Counted from the stretch's first letter, positions 20,027 to 30,698 are shown. The stretch is DNA of 64,000 bases from Corynebacterium comes (GCF_009734405.1 NZ_CP046453.1:1798001-1862000), one strand, 5' to 3'. A program made the numbers and translations. Notes: a model not told the origin generated them from the sequence alone.

Positions 20027-21372
20027 CGTGTCCTCGCCCGGGCCGCCGCGGCGAAGAGATCGCCGCGCTGAGACATTCCGGTGAACATGTCGAGGGAGGC
20101 GGCGGCCGGCGCCAGCAGGACGGTGTCGCCGGCGGTGGCGAGCCCGCCCGCCCAGTCGACGAGTTCGTTCATGGCTTCCCTCGGGTCGAGGTGGGCGGTG
20201 GTGTGGACGGGGACGTCCGGCGCGTGCTCGTTGAGCGCGTCGGCGATGAGGGCGGCGTCGACCCCCAGCAGACCGACGGCCTTCAGCCGGTGCGCGTGAT
20301 CACGGATCAGGGGGCCGACGTCGGCCCCCTTGAGCTGACCACCCGCCAGCCAGATGACGTCCTGCAGTCCGGCCAGCGCCGCATCAACGGCGTGGGGATT
20401 GGTTGCCTTGGAGTTGTCCACCCAGGCCACCCCCCCGCCCTCGGCGACGGTCTGCCCGCGATGGCCGTCGACCTGGAAGTCGGCGAGAGCCGCGGAAACA
20501 TGTTCGGGTGAGGCGCCCTGACTGCGGGCGATGGCGGCGGCGGCGAGCGCGTCGAGCACGCCGGCAGGCCCCGCAGGCTGGATGCCGGCGACAGGGGCGA
20601 GAACCACCGGCGCGTCGCCGGTGTTGTCCACCAACTGCCCGCCGATCACACCGAACTGCCCGATGGCCGGCTCACCCAGCGTGAATCCGATGTGCCCCTC
20701 CGGCGCCAGAGCACGGACCGCCGGGTCATCCGCACCCGCGACGGCGACCGGACCGGTCAGCGCGCGGGCCTTGTCGGCGGCGTAGGCGGTGAAGGAACCG
20801 TGCCAGTCGATGTGGTCCTCCGCGAGGTTGAGCAGAACCCCCGCGTCGGGTGTCAGTTCGCTCGACCAGTGGAGCTGGAAGCTGGACAGTTCCGCGACGA
20901 GAATGTCCACGCGCGGCACGGCTGCCAGAGCGTCGGCCACGGAGACACCGATGTTGCCCACCGCCTCGGCCCTCAGGCCGGTGTCCCGGCCGAGCTCCTG
21001 CATCATGGCGGCGAGCATGGCGGTGGTGGTGGTCTTGCCGTTGGTGCCGGTGACGACGAGCCAGGTGCGCGGGGCGCCGAAGGTCCCCTCGCGGTCGAGC
21101 CGGTAGGCCAGCTCCACGTCCCCGAGGACCTCGAGGCCTGAGGCGGCGGCGTCGAGAAGCAGCGGGCTGTCCGGACGCCACCCCGGCGAGGTGATGACCA
21201 CCTCGAACTGATCGAGGGAGCGACGCGCCTCATCGACGCTCATGCCCCGCACGCCCTCGATCCGGGCGTTGTCGTCGGCCACGACGATGTCCACGCCGAG
21301 GTCACCCAGCAGGCGGGCCAGGCCGCGGCCGGAGACTCCGGCGCCGGCGATGAGCGCGGTTCCGGTGATCAT
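20023..21372 (-). CDS. murD: UDP-N-acetylmuramoylalanine-D-glutamate ligase
   Basis: The 449-residue Mur ligase adds D-Glu. The N-terminus [19 protein letters not shown], the P-loop [11 protein letters not shown] and the [11 protein letters not shown] motif are clear. The frame is open far upstream, but the ATG at 21372 gives a 4-base ATGA overlap with mraY and the expected family start. Confidence 0.96.
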   Translation of the reverse strand: MITGTALIAGAGVSGRGLARLLGDLGVDIVVADDNARIEGVRGMSVDEARRSLDQFEVVITSPGWRPDSPLLLDAAASGLEVLGDVELAYRLDREGTFGAPRTWLVVTGTNGKTTTTAMLAAMMQELGRDTGLRAEAVGNIGVSVADALAAVPRVDILVAELSSFQLHWSSELTPDAGVLLNLAEDHIDWHGSFTAYAADKARALTGPVAVAGADDPAVRALAPEGHIGFTLGEPAIGQFGVIGGQLVDNTGDAPVVLAPVAGIQPAGPAGVLDALAAAAIARSQGASPEHVSAALADFQVDGHRGQTVAEGGGVAWVDNSKATNPHAVDAALAGLQDVIWLAGGQLKGADVGPLIRDHAHRLKAVGLLGVDAALIADALNEHAPDVPVHTTAHLDPREAMNELVDWAGGLATAGDTVLLAPAAASLDMFTGMSQRGDLFAAAARARTR

Positions 21373-22478
21373 CGCAGGCTCACTCCCGTGGCGGTGAGCC
21401 ACTCGGCGTAGAAGATGGAGACACCCAGCATGACCCCCATGACCGCGATGAGCCAGAAGCGGACGACCACGGTGGTCTCGGGCCAGCCGCCGTTCTCGAA
21501 GTGGTGGTGGAAAGGCGCCATGCGGAAGACCCGTTTGCCGGTGGAGCGGAAGGAGATGACCTGGATGACCACCGAGGCCGCCTCCATGACGAAGAGGGCT
21601 CCGATGATGACCATCAGCAGCTCGGTGCGCGACGCCACCGAGAGACCGGCGACCAGACCACCGAGGGCCAGGGAACCGGTGTCGCCCATGAAGATCTTGG
21701 CGGGCGCGGCGTTCCACCACAGGAAACCGAGGCAGGCGCCCAGGCCGGCGGCGGCGAGGACGGCCAGATCCAGCGGATCCCGGACCGAGTAGCAGCCCGG
21801 CTCGACCGAGACGGTGCAGGAGTTGCGGAACTGCCAGAACGTGATCAGGGAGTATCCGCCCATCACGAAGGCGGTGGTGCCCGCGGCCAGGCCGTCGAGG
21901 CCGTCGGTGAGGTTGACGGCATTGGACCAGGCGGCGGTGAGAATGAAGATGAACAGCAGGAAGACGATGATGCCGATGATGCTGCCGCCGAAGGCGATGT
22001 CGAGGGTGTCGATGTCGCGGATGAACGACAGGTGCGTGGAACCCGGGGTCAGTCCCTCATCGTCAGGGAACATGAGGATGAGGAGGCCGAAGGCGATGGC
22101 GAGCCCCAGCTGCCCGACGAGCTTGGCGGTCTTGTTCAGCCCGAGGTTGCGGGCCTTGAAGAGCTTGATGAAGTCATCGGCGAAACCCAGCGCACCCAAT
22201 CCGAGGGTCAGTCCGAGGACCAGCAGGCCGGAGATGGTGAAGCCACCGGTGCCGATGATCATGCCGTAGACGCCGACGGTGAGGTAGGCGACGAGTATGC
22301 CGGCCAGAATGGCGATGCCACCCATCGTCGGGGTACCACGCTTGCGGAGGTGGGATTTCGGTCCGTCCTCGCGGATCTCCTGTCCGAGGCCCTCGGACGA
22401 GAACCGCCGGATGAGCATCGGAGTGGTGAAAATCGAGACTAGGAAGCTGACGATTCCTGCGATGATGATCTGTGTCAC
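21369..22478 (-). CDS. mraY: Phospho-N-acetylmuramoyl-pentapeptide transferase
   Basis: The 369-residue polytopic enzyme transfers phospho-MurNAc-pentapeptide to undecaprenyl phosphate to give lipid I. Hallmarks are KRGTPTMGG, the catalytic Asp-rich [21 protein letters not shown], and the HHHFE loop near the C-terminus. About ten helices. Twelve bases lie between it and murF. Confidence 0.97.
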   Translation of the reverse strand: MTQIIIAGIVSFLVSIFTTPMLIRRFSSEGLGQEIREDGPKSHLRKRGTPTMGGIAILAGILVAYLTVGVYGMIIGTGGFTISGLLVLGLTLGLGALGFADDFIKLFKARNLGLNKTAKLVGQLGLAIAFGLLILMFPDDEGLTPGSTHLSFIRDIDTLDIAFGGSIIGIIVFLLFIFILTAAWSNAVNLTDGLDGLAAGTTAFVMGGYSLITFWQFRNSCTVSVEPGCYSVRDPLDLAVLAAAGLGACLGFLWWNAAPAKIFMGDTGSLALGGLVAGLSVASRTELLMVIIGALFVMEAASVVIQVISFRSTGKRVFRMAPFHHHFENGGWPETTVVVRFWLIAVMGVMLGVSIFYAEWLTATGVSLR

Positions 22479-22490
22479 GTCGTGTCGCCC

Positions 22491-24005
22491 CTATGAGCCC
22501 TTCTGGATGTTCTTCTGGTGTGTGCCGCCGGCGAGCAGCTTTTCCGCCACCCGCCACAGCCCCAAAGAGTTGGAGGCCTTGACCAGCACCACGTCCCCGG
22601 GGTTGCCGGGGCCGGTGTGCTCGATCGGACGGGTGCGCAGCACGGCTTCGACGAGCCGGGTGGCGTCGTCGACGTCGCGTGCGATCTCCGTAGTTATACC
22701 CCGGTTCGCGGCCTCGGTGGCCATGGCGCGACTGTGCGGACCTTCGCCGACTGCGATGAGGCGGTCGACGCGGTAGCGGTCGAGGTGCTCTCCGATGAGC
22801 TGATGCGACGCTTCGGCATCGGATCCGAGTTCGCTCATCTCGCCGAGGACGGCGATGGAGCGGGCGTTGCGGCGGGCGGAGGCGGTGTACGCCAGGGCGG
22901 CGATGCCCGCGCGCATGGAATCGGGGTTCGCGTTGTAGGAGTCGTTGATGACGGTGACGCCGTCCGCGCGGGTCTGCACGTCCATGCGGTGGGCGGAGGC
23001 GCTGGTGTGACCGGAGAGTCCCTGCGCGACCTGGGCGAGCGGGAGCCCGGCCTCCAGGCCGATCGCGGCAGCCGCCAGGGCGTTGGAGACCTGATGCTCG
23101 CCGAAGACCTGCAGGGTGACGGGGGCGGAGTCGGCGCCGACGCGGAGGGTGAAGCTGGCGCGGGCGACGTCGTCGAGACGCACGTCCGCGGCCCACAGGT
23201 CCGCCCGCGAATGGGCGGAGTAGGTGACCACCCGCGCGCGGGTGCGCGACGCCATCGCGGCGACGAAGGGATCGTCGGCGTTGAGTACCGCCACCCCGTC
23301 CGCCGGCAGCGCTTCGACAAGTTCGCCCTTGGCGCGGGCGATGTTCTCCCGCGAGCCGAACTCCCCCAGGTGTGCGCTGCCGACGTTGAGCACCGCGCCG
23401 ATGTGCGGCGGCACCGATTCCGCCAGGTGGGCGATGTGGCCGATGCCGCGGGCGGACATCTCGGCGACGAGGAAGCGGGTGCCGGTGTCGCAACGCAGCG
23501 CAGTGTACGGGAGACCGATCTCGTTGTTGAAGGAACCGGGCGGCGCGACGGTCTCACCGGCCATGCGCAGCACAGAGGCGACGAGGTCCTTGGTGGAGGT
23601 CTTGCCGGCCGAACCCGTGACGCCGACCACCGTCAGATCCGGCAGCCGGGTGACCACCGCGTGTGCGAGAGCCGCGAGGGCGTCCACGACGGCCTTGGCG
23701 GAACCGTCGGCGTCATGGGCGAAGATGTCGGCGTTGGATTCGCTGAGGCCCGCAGGCTTCACGACGATCGCGGGCACCCCCACCGGTCGAGCCGCCAGCA
23801 CCGCCACGGCACCGGCCGCGACGGCGGTGGCGGCGTAGTCGTGACCGTCGACGTGTTCCCCCGGCAGGGCGAGGAACAACCCGCCCGGGGTGACCTTGCG
23901 GGAGTCGAATTCGACGGAGGCGGTCACCTTCGTGTCCGGATCCTCGACGTCGTGGAGCTCACCGCCGGTGATCTCCGCGATCTCCGCGAGAGTGAGGGCG
24001 ATCAT
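22491..24005 (-). CDS. murF: UDP-MurNAc-tripeptide-D-alanyl-D-alanine ligase
   Basis: The 504-residue Mur ligase adds D-Ala-D-Ala. The P-loop is GVTGSAGKTSTKD; NVGSAHLGEFGS and INDSYNANPDSM are typical MurF motifs. Its ATG overlaps the murE stop by 4 bases. The ddl ligase that makes the substrate is not in this cluster, as is usual for the genus. Confidence 0.96.
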   Translation of the reverse strand: MIALTLAEIAEITGGELHDVEDPDTKVTASVEFDSRKVTPGGLFLALPGEHVDGHDYAATAVAAGAVAVLAARPVGVPAIVVKPAGLSESNADIFAHDADGSAKAVVDALAALAHAVVTRLPDLTVVGVTGSAGKTSTKDLVASVLRMAGETVAPPGSFNNEIGLPYTALRCDTGTRFLVAEMSARGIGHIAHLAESVPPHIGAVLNVGSAHLGEFGSRENIARAKGELVEALPADGVAVLNADDPFVAAMASRTRARVVTYSAHSRADLWAADVRLDDVARASFTLRVGADSAPVTLQVFGEHQVSNALAAAAIGLEAGLPLAQVAQGLSGHTSASAHRMDVQTRADGVTVINDSYNANPDSMRAGIAALAYTASARRNARSIAVLGEMSELGSDAEASHQLIGEHLDRYRVDRLIAVGEGPHSRAMATEAANRGITTEIARDVDDATRLVEAVLRTRPIEHTGPGNPGDVVLVKASNSLGLWRVAEKLLAGGTHQKNIQKGS

Positions 24006-25492
24006 TGCTTCTTCTCCTTGAGTGCGCGTCGGACTTCTTCCCGGTCGTCGAAGTGGTGGTCCACCCCGGCGATGAGCTGGCCGACCTCGTGTCCCTTGCC
24101 GGCGACGACCACCCCGTCACCGGGACGGGCCCAGTCGATGAGGGCGTCGATGGCTGCGGCGCGGTCGCCGATCTCGCGGATCTCGGCGTCCGTGCCGACG
24201 GCGAGAGCACCCTCGAGCACGGCCGCGCGGATGGTGGCGGGCACCTCACTGCGCGGGTTGTCGTCGGTGATGATCACCAGGTCCGCACGACGTGCGGCCT
24301 CCGCGCCCATGATGGGACGCTTGGAGGGGTCACGGTCGCCACCGGCGCCGACCACCACACCGAGTCTTCCGGTGATCTGGCCGCGCAGGGTGTCCAGCAC
24401 GGCGGCGACGGCGGCCGGCTTGTGGGCGTAGTCGACGACGGCGAGGAAATCCTGGCCGGCGTCGATACGCTCCATGCGGCCGGGGACGGCGACGTCGAGG
24501 AAGCCGGCGGTGAAGGCCGCCGGATCCACCCCCGCCGCCAGCGCCATGGCGGTGGCCACGGCCGCGTTGGCGATGTTGAAGTCACCCGGCAGCGGCAGCT
24601 CCGCGGTGACGTCCCGGTCCGGCAGGTGCAGGGTGATCGTCTGCGCACCGGTCGGCCCGACGGCGATCTGCTCGGCCATGACGTCGGCCTGCACGCCGCG
24701 GGTGGACACGGTGAGCGGGCGGTCGGCACGCTCGGCCATGGCCCTGCCCCACTCGTCGTCCACGCAGACGACGCTCTTCTCCGCGGACAGGGGGGACGCC
24801 GGGTCGAAGAACCTGGCCTTGGCCTCGAAGTACTCCCGCATCGTCGGATGGAAGTCGAGGTGGTCCTGGGAGAGGTTGGTGAAACCCGCGACGGCGAAAC
24901 GCGTCCCTGCGGTCCGGCCCAGCTCCAGGGCGTGGGAGGAGACCTCCATGACCACGTGGGTGACGCCCTCCTCGACCATCTGCGAGAACAGCGCCTGCAG
25001 GGTGGTCGCCTCCGGGGTGGTCAGGGAGGTGGGCACCGGACGGCCGTTGATGCGGGTTCCGGTGGTACCGATCATGCCCACCTTGTGGCCTGCGGCCAGG
25101 AGGCCCGCCTCCAGCAGGTAGCTGGTGGTGGTCTTGCCGGAGGTTCCGGTCACCCCCAGGACGGTGAGCCGCTCGGAGGGGTGCCCGTGGATCTCGGCGG
25201 CGAGGATTCCGAGTACGGCCCGGACGTCCTCGACGACGATGATCGGGCGCTTCTCCCCCGCTTCCGCGAGGATCTCCCGACCTGCGGCGTCGGTGAGGAC
25301 GGCGACGGCGGGGCTCTGAGCGGCAAAATACGCGCCATGGCGGCGGGTGCCGGGGACGGCGGCGAAGATGGCGTCCGAATCGGCCAGCTTGCCCGAGTCC
25401 AGACCGACCGAGGTGATGACGGGATCGGCCCCGGAGTCCTGGACGAGCTCTCCCCCGGCAAGTTCAGCCAGGTGGGACAGTGTGATTTCCAT
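24002..25492 (-). CDS. murE: UDP-MurNAc-L-alanyl-D-glutamate-2,6-diaminopimelate ligase
   Basis: The 496-residue Mur ligase has P-loop TGTSGKTTTSY and the specificity motif DNPR (in ITDDNPRSEVP), which marks addition of meso-diaminopimelate rather than lysine, in line with the DAP murein of Corynebacterium. The ATG at 25492 has GAGGAG 8 nt upstream, better than the earlier start at 25525, which has none. Confidence 0.96.
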   Translation of the reverse strand: MEITLSHLAELAGGELVQDSGADPVITSVGLDSGKLADSDAIFAAVPGTRRHGAYFAAQSPAVAVLTDAAGREILAEAGEKRPIIVVEDVRAVLGILAAEIHGHPSERLTVLGVTGTSGKTTTSYLLEAGLLAAGHKVGMIGTTGTRINGRPVPTSLTTPEATTLQALFSQMVEEGVTHVVMEVSSHALELGRTAGTRFAVAGFTNLSQDHLDFHPTMREYFEAKARFFDPASPLSAEKSVVCVDDEWGRAMAERADRPLTVSTRGVQADVMAEQIAVGPTGAQTITLHLPDRDVTAELPLPGDFNIANAAVATAMALAAGVDPAAFTAGFLDVAVPGRMERIDAGQDFLAVVDYAHKPAAVAAVLDTLRGQITGRLGVVVGAGGDRDPSKRPIMGAEAARRADLVIITDDNPRSEVPATIRAAVLEGALAVGTDAEIREIGDRAAAIDALIDWARPGDGVVVAGKGHEVGQLIAGVDHHFDDREEVRRALKEKKQ

Positions 25493-25514
25493 GGATGTTC
25501 TCCTCCTCGAAGGG

Positions 25515-27527
25515 CTATTGGGCATGGAGGATCAGCAGATCCTCCATGGGCGGCGACGTCGGGATGTTGTCCCGGTTGAGTAGCCACGAGGCGATCTCGC
25601 GGAACAGCGGGGCGGCGGACTGGCCGCCACCGCCGCCCTGCTCGACACCGCGTTGGGGCTCATCGACCATGACCGCGACGACGAAACGCGGATCATCCGC
25701 CGGGGCGACACCGGCGAAGGTGATCCAGTAGTCACTGTTGGAGTACGCGCCGGTGTTCGGGTCCACCTTCTGGGCGGTACCCGTCTTACCGGAGGTCTGG
25801 TAGCCGGGGATCGCACCGTTGGTTCCGGTGCCCGACTGCACGCCACCCGGATCGTCCTGGGTCACCGAACGGAACATGTCCACGACCGTCCGGGCCGTCT
25901 CGGCGCTGACGACCTGGGTGCGGTTCGGTTCCACCACCTCCTGTGGGGTACCGTCCGGCGCTGTCACAGACTCGATGATGCGGGGCTCGATCCGCTCACC
26001 GTCGTTGGCCAGCGCCTGGTAGACACTGGCCATCTGCAGGGTGGTCAGCGACATGCCCTGACCGATGGGCAGGTTGGCGAAGGTACCGCCCGACCACTGC
26101 TCCAAGGGGGGCAGGAGGCCCGAGGACTCGTTCGGCAGCTCCACGCCGGTGGGTTTGCCGACCCCGAACCGGTCGAGGTAGTCCGCGAAGCCCTCCTCCC
26201 CCAACCGCTCAACGAGCATGAGCGTGCCTACGTTGGAGGACTTACCGAAGATGCCGGTCGTCGTGTACGGCACCAGGCCGTGGGCCCAGGCGTCCGCCAC
26301 CGTGACACCCGACATGTGGATCGAGCCCGGCACCTGGTGAACCTCATCGGGAGTGGTCAGGCCCTCCTCGATCGTGGCGGCCGCGGTGATGATCTTGGCC
26401 ACCGACCCCGGTTCGTAGGGGTGCGAGATGGTCTGGTTCTCGAAGTCCTTGCCCGCGGCCAGCTGACGCTCGATGTTGCCGTTCGGGTCGATGGTGTCGG
26501 TGTTGGCCATCGCCAGCACCTCACCCGTCGCGACGTCCAGGACGACCGCCTCCGCTGACTTGGCCTGCGAGTTCGCCTTCGCCTGTTCCAGCAGCTGCTG
26601 GACGTAGGTCTGCAGGTCCAGGTCCAGGGTCAGTTCCACGGACGCGCCGTCGACGGCCGGCACCACGTCGCGCATCGTGCCGGGGATGGCCTGCCCATCG
26701 GTGGACACGTCCTCCGTGGAACGACCGTTGATGCCCGAGAGCGTCGCGTCCCCCGAGGCCTCGAAACCGAACTGGCCCTGCCCGTCCATGGACACCTTGC
26801 CGATGACGTTCTCCGCGATCGCCCCGTTCGGGTACTGGCGGATGTCCTGGTGGTCGGCGGCCACACCGTGGTACGTGGCGGCGATCTCGGCCGCGACGTC
26901 CGGGTCGACGTTACGGACGAGGACCTCATAGGTGGAGTCCGCCTGGAGCTTGTCCAGGATGTCCTCCGACTTGACCTCGCCGGTGATGGCACCGGCGTCC
27001 TTGATCATGACGGGGATCTCCCTGGCCATCGTCTCCAGGATGTCCTCGACGCGGCCATCCAGCTCGGCGTCGATCTGCTCACGCGACATGCCCTCGACCC
27101 GCAGCTGCAGGTCCTGCTGCTGACGCAGCTCAGTGCGCAGCAGGCGCGGGGACACGGTGAGGCTGCGTGCCTGCATGGTGTAGGCCAGTTGGCTGCCGTT
27201 CCGGTCGGTGACTTCGCCACGACGCGCCGGTTCGACGTAGACGCGGGCGCGCTGCTCCTGGGCCTTGAGCGCCAGGTCCGGTCCCCACACGACCTGCACC
27301 CAGGCGAGCCTGCCCACGAGCGCCACGGCCACGACGGTGAAAATGGTGAGGATGACCCGCAATCTGCGGGTCATCACCGACTTCTGGTCCTGCGTCTTCT
27401 TCACCGGCGGCCGGGGCACTCTGCTCTGCGCGGCACGGGCATCGGAGTAGGGACGGGAGGATGAACTTCGGGACGAGCCAGCTCGTCCCACGTCACGTCG
27501 GACGCCTCCGGCGCCTGGTCGTGTCAC
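25515..27527 (-). CDS. ftsI: Septal penicillin-binding protein FtsI (PBP3-type transpeptidase)
   Basis: The 670-residue class B PBP crosslinks septal murein. It has a basic cytoplasmic N-terminus (~50 residues), one membrane helix (LRVILTIFTVVAVALVG), a PBP dimerisation domain, and the transpeptidase motifs SVAK, SSN and KTG (SGKTGTAQ). The start is a GTG preceded by GTGAGGA about 8 nt away. It lies 44 bases after the FtsL-like gene, and 22 bases lie before murE. Confidence 0.95.
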   Translation of the reverse strand: MTRPGAGGVRRDVGRAGSSRSSSSRPYSDARAAQSRVPRPPVKKTQDQKSVMTRRLRVILTIFTVVAVALVGRLAWVQVVWGPDLALKAQEQRARVYVEPARRGEVTDRNGSQLAYTMQARSLTVSPRLLRTELRQQQDLQLRVEGMSREQIDAELDGRVEDILETMAREIPVMIKDAGAITGEVKSEDILDKLQADSTYEVLVRNVDPDVAAEIAATYHGVAADHQDIRQYPNGAIAENVIGKVSMDGQGQFGFEASGDATLSGINGRSTEDVSTDGQAIPGTMRDVVPAVDGASVELTLDLDLQTYVQQLLEQAKANSQAKSAEAVVLDVATGEVLAMANTDTIDPNGNIERQLAAGKDFENQTISHPYEPGSVAKIITAAATIEEGLTTPDEVHQVPGSIHMSGVTVADAWAHGLVPYTTTGIFGKSSNVGTLMLVERLGEEGFADYLDRFGVGKPTGVELPNESSGLLPPLEQWSGGTFANLPIGQGMSLTTLQMASVYQALANDGERIEPRIIESVTAPDGTPQEVVEPNRTQVVSAETARTVVDMFRSVTQDDPGGVQSGTGTNGAIPGYQTSGKTGTAQKVDPNTGAYSNSDYWITFAGVAPADDPRFVVAVMVDEPQRGVEQGGGGGQSAAPLFREIASWLLNRDNIPTSPPMEDLLILHAQ

Positions 27528-27570
27528 TGGGCGTCCTCACCTGCTCGTTCTTCTCGGGTTTTCGGGTTGG

Positions 27571-28239
27571 TCACTGATCCTCGGTCGGCACATTCGGAGT
27601 GTAGGGGGCCACGCCCCGTTCGACCGGTGCCGGGGCCTGGAGCTGCTCCCCCTGTGGAATCGCCTCCAGGTTGTCGCCCAGCTCTGCGATCGCCGTCGGA
27701 TCACTCGACGCCTGCCCCGGGCGGACCGGGGCACCGTTCACGTCAATGATAGAGCTCGTCGCCGGATCGGCCGGACGCTCCTCCACGATATCGCCGTTCT
27801 CCTTCACCGCCAGGATTCCCGGCTGCGAAGGAACCGCCATGCCGAGTTCGCCGGCGCGGCGGGCAAGCTCGGCAGAGGAACGGACGTTCTCCAGGTCCCG
27901 GTTGAGGGTCTCCAGCTGGTTCGACAGCTGCCTGTCCTGCGACTGCAGCACCTGCATCCGGAAGGTCTGCTGGGTGGACACCCCCGACAGCCACATCGCC
28001 ACCGCGACGCCGGCGATCGCCAGCACGATGGAGATGCTCACCAGCTTCGCCAGCAGGGTGGTGCGCTTGACTTCGGCGACCCGGCGGCCCCGGACGGAGA
28101 CCACCTGCCGGGAACCGAGCCGGTTCGGTGGCGGAAGCGGCCTACGGCGCTTCGGCAGCGGGGTCTGCTGCGGGACGGTCCTGACCCGCTGCTCACGATC
28201 GAGGACGGCGGTACTGGTGAAGTCGCGGCTGGCACCCAT
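27571..28239 (-). CDS. FtsL-like bitopic division protein
   Basis: The 222-residue protein has a basic N-terminal tail with a PLPKRRRPLPPPNR stretch, one membrane helix (about 65-85) and an extracytoplasmic coiled coil (QVLQSQDRQLSNQLETLNRD), followed by a Pro-rich tail. This topology and the slot between rsmH and ftsI are those of FtsL. Sequence similarity to model FtsL is too low to see by eye. I prefer the ATG at 28239 (AGGAAGG just upstream); a GTG at 28269 overlapping rsmH is possible. Confidence 0.8.
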   Translation of the reverse strand: MGASRDFTSTAVLDREQRVRTVPQQTPLPKRRRPLPPPNRLGSRQVVSVRGRRVAEVKRTTLLAKLVSISIVLAIAGVAVAMWLSGVSTQQTFRMQVLQSQDRQLSNQLETLNRDLENVRSSAELARRAGELGMAVPSQPGILAVKENGDIVEERPADPATSSIIDVNGAPVRPGQASSDPTAIAELGDNLEAIPQGEQLQAPAPVERGVAPYTPNVPTEDQ

Positions 28240-28265
28240 ACGTCGTTCCTTCCTGGTCGTCTGTG

Positions 28266-29297
28266 TCACTGTCGGCCTCCGGTCGGGTCAGGGAGCTTCT
28301 CGATGGCCCGGACCCTCACCGGTGCTGCCCGAGGATTCTCCTCGATCTCGGCGTCGTTCGCCTTCTCCGCCCCCCGCGTGATGATGCGGAAACGGGGCGC
28401 GGTACCGGGCAGGTCCATGGGGAGGCCGGGTGGAGTCCTGGATGCGGTCATGTCGGCGAAGGCAATCTTGACGATGCGGTCCTCCAGCGACTGGTAGCTC
28501 ATGAACACCGCACGCCCGCCGACCGCCAACAGCTCCGTGATGACGGGGATGACGTTCTCGAGGGCCTCAAGCTCGGCGTTCACCTCGACGCGCAGCGCCT
28601 GGAAGGTGCGCTTCGCGGGATGTCCGCCGGTGCGCCGGGTGGCCGCCGGAATGTTCTCGTACAGCAGCTCGACCAGGCGGCCCGACGTGGTGAAGGGCTC
28701 GCGGTCACGCTCCCGTAGGACCGCCGAGGCGATCTTCCCCGCGAAGCGTTCGTCACCGTAGGTTTTGAGGATGCGCGCCAGATCGCCGTGGCTGTAGGTG
28801 TTGAGCACGTCCGCGGCGGTCCTGCCCTGCGTGGGATCCATGCGCATGTCCAGCGGGGAGTCGGTCCGGTAGGCGAAACCGCGTTCCACCTGATCCAGCT
28901 GCATGGACGAGACACCCAGGTCGAACAGCGCTCCGGCGATGCCGTACTCACGGGCGAGGTCGAAGATCCGCCCCTCCCCTTCCGCGATGGCGTCACCGAT
29001 GCCGTCGAAACGCGTCTGCACGCCGACGAAACGATCGGCGAACGGGGCGAGTCGCTCACGGGCTTCGGCGAGCGCGACCGGATCCCGGTCCACGCCGATG
29101 ACGTGCGCCCGGGGGAAGGTCGCCAGAAAGTGCTCGGTGTGGCCGCCGGCGCCGAGGGTGCCGTCCACGATCACCGCATGCTCACCGAGCTTCTCTACGC
29201 CCGGCGCCAGCAGCTCAGCCATCCGATCACGCAGGACCGGGACGTGTCCGAAGTTGTCCTCGATGTCGAAGCTCATGTCGGCCTTATGGTCGCTCAT
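28266..29297 (-). CDS. rsmH: 16S rRNA (cytosine1402-N4)-methyltransferase
   Basis: The 343-residue SAM-dependent MraW/RsmH enzyme has the SAM loop [23 protein letters not shown], and [11 protein letters not shown], the family signature. GAGGGG precedes the ATG at 29297 (MSDHKADM); an in-frame ATG seven codons earlier is an alternative. It is the second gene of the mraZ operon. Confidence 0.95.
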   Translation of the reverse strand: MSDHKADMSFDIEDNFGHVPVLRDRMAELLAPGVEKLGEHAVIVDGTLGAGGHTEHFLATFPRAHVIGVDRDPVALAEARERLAPFADRFVGVQTRFDGIGDAIAEGEGRIFDLAREYGIAGALFDLGVSSMQLDQVERGFAYRTDSPLDMRMDPTQGRTAADVLNTYSHGDLARILKTYGDERFAGKIASAVLRERDREPFTTSGRLVELLYENIPAATRRTGGHPAKRTFQALRVEVNAELEALENVIPVITELLAVGGRAVFMSYQSLEDRIVKIAFADMTASRTPPGLPMDLPGTAPRFRIITRGAEKANDAEIEENPRAAPVRVRAIEKLPDPTGGRQ

Positions 29298-29471
29298 GGC
29301 GTCCCCTCCCCTCTTCATGATCGAGTGTGTCGGTCTGCCTCCCGGTGCGGGGTGCGTACAGGGCCCTGCCCGATGTGTCCATCTGATGTCGGGGAAGTAC
29401 ACCAGAGCATCACTTCGGGCAGAGTCCTTACACGCGCTCCGCCCCACCCTCTCGCCCCCTGCCGGGAGTGA

Positions 29472-29906
29472 TCAGAGCAGTCCGCCGAGGACGTCTTCAG
29501 CGTCGGCCGCCGAGAAGGCGGCCTCCGTTTCCTTCTGATAAGCGGCCCAGGATTCCGCATCCCAGATCTCGAGAAAATCCACTGATCCGATGACCACACA
29601 CTCCTTGGTCAGACCCGCATACTCGCGGTGTCCGGCCGAGATGGTGATGCGACCGTTGCCGTCAGGACGCTGCTCATCCGCACTGGCAGCCAGATTTCGG
29701 ATGAAGGCACGTGCCTGCGGGTTGGTGCGGGACACCGCTGCGGCCTTCCGGACGCGTGCGGCGAACTCCTCCCGGGGATAGACCGCAAGACTGTGATCCT
29801 GCCCCTTCGTGACCATCAACCCACCGGCGAGCTCCTCACGGAACTTCGCCGGAAGTGTCAGTCGACCCTTGTCGTCGAGTTTTGGAGTGTAGGTACCCAG
29901 AAACAT
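29472..29906 (-). CDS. mraZ: Transcriptional regulator MraZ
   Basis: The 144-residue protein has two SpoVT/AbrB-type DNA-binding repeats (start [19 protein letters not shown]; second repeat [15 protein letters not shown]). MraZ forms a ring and binds TGGG repeats in its own promoter to control the dcw cluster; five such boxes lie at 30013-30059. AAGGAAGGTGGG precedes the ATG. Confidence 0.95.
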   Translation of the reverse strand: MFLGTYTPKLDDKGRLTLPAKFREELAGGLMVTKGQDHSLAVYPREEFAARVRKAAAVSRTNPQARAFIRNLAASADEQRPDGNGRITISAGHREYAGLTKECVVIGSVDFLEIWDAESWAAYQKETEAAFSAADAEDVLGGLL

Positions 29907-30012
29907 CCCGGGCCCACCTTCCTTAGTCTCGACTCCGCGGATCGCTTCAGACCAGATTCAGTTCTCGCCATGGTTCAGATCGGCCACTTGGCTCTTCTTC
30001 TCCACCGCTGCG

Positions 30013-30059
30013 CCCCACAATACCCCACTTCGCCCCACCTACAACCCACAATCACCCCA
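30013..30059 (-). promoter_or_regulatory. MraZ operator: five TGGG(N) boxes
   Basis: On the minus strand five boxes (TGGGG, TGGGT, TGGGG, TGGGG, TGGGG) begin at 30059, 30048, 30037, 30027 and 30017, spaced 11, 11, 10 and 10 bp, on one face of the helix. They lie about 110 bp before the mraZ start. This matches the known MraZ-box pattern in other bacteria, which usually have three or four repeats. Confidence 0.85.
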
Positions 30060-30246
30060 CCAGACACAGAATCAGCAGTAGATTCCCAGGTAAGAGACGT
30101 GAAATGTGTGGGAGGCCCGCCAGGCGCCACACGCCCGGATTAAGGGGCCTCCGTACCGGAAGCCCCTCATCCACTCTTTCTCCTGCATGTTTCGGTGGAT
30201 GCGGGAGGAAGTGGCGGACCCCCGTGGGGCGACGTGGGAATGACCG

Positions 30247-30289
30247 AAGGCCCGCCGCACTCCCCCGGAAGGGAGGTGCGGCGGGCCTT
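30247..30289 (-). terminator. Hairpin terminator after DUF3040 gene
   Basis: A perfect 14-bp inverted repeat (30247-30260 and 30276-30289; arm AAGGCCCGCCGCAC) lies 17 bases beyond the DUF3040 stop. The T-run is weak. Confidence 0.7.
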
Positions 30290-30305
30290 GATCAGGTTCG
30301 CGGAG

Positions 30306-30698
30306 TTAGCGCTCCTCGAAGCGTTTGCGGAAGTTCTCCTCCATCTTGCTTGTCGCAGATCCGGAGCCACCACCACGCTTGGGACGAGGCTTCCGGTCAG
30401 CGCCTCCGGACATTCCCGCCCCGCCGCGGAGCATCCACAGGCCGGCCCCGAACATCACGAGGAAGCCCACGACGCTCAGTGCGATGAACCAGAGGTTCTG
30501 CTGAGCGAGTGCAACACCGCCGATGAGCATGACGAGGCCGACGACCGCAATCGCGATACCCCGAAGAGTGATGCCGGGTGTTCCGGATCCACCGAAACCG
30601 TGGTCACCAGCCACGGATGACCCGAACTTGGGGTCATCAGCAAGGAGAGACAGTTCAATCTCCCGGAGCGCTCGTTGCTCCTGCTCTGAAAGCGACAC
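30306..30698 (-). CDS. DUF3040 small membrane protein
   Basis: The 130-residue protein has the DUF3040 start (MSLSEQEQRALREIELSLLA) and two membrane helices (about 46-66 and 70-92) with a basic Gly-rich C-terminal tail. It is widespread in Actinobacteria next to the dcw cluster, function unknown. The start is a GTG preceded by GGGAGGA. Confidence 0.85.
   Translation of the reverse strand: MSLSEQEQRALREIELSLLADDPKFGSSVAGDHGFGGSGTPGITLRGIAIAVVGLVMLIGGVALAQQNLWFIALSVVGFLVMFGAGLWMLRGGAGMSGGADRKPRPKRGGGSGSATSKMEENFRKRFEER

Larger units (their letters stand above)
29907..30305. other. 399-base intergenic region upstream of mraZ
   Basis: It holds the mraZ leader with its ribosome site, the MraZ boxes (30013-30059), an imperfect GGGGC..TCC/GGA..GCCCC hairpin near 30145-30167, and the DUF3040 terminator (30247-30289). 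A 62-codon frame on the minus strand (30072-30260) overlaps the hairpins and has no family features, so it is not called. Confidence 0.7.

Noticed and set aside
17579..20071. 830-codon open frame on the plus strand opposite murG and ftsW
   Set aside because: Low-complexity, His/Gly/Arg-rich translation with no domain; it is the antisense shadow of two clear genes in high-GC DNA.
30072..30260. 62-codon minus-strand frame between mraZ and DUF3040
   Set aside because: Overlaps hairpins and the edge of the MraZ region; no ribosome site or recognisable similarity.
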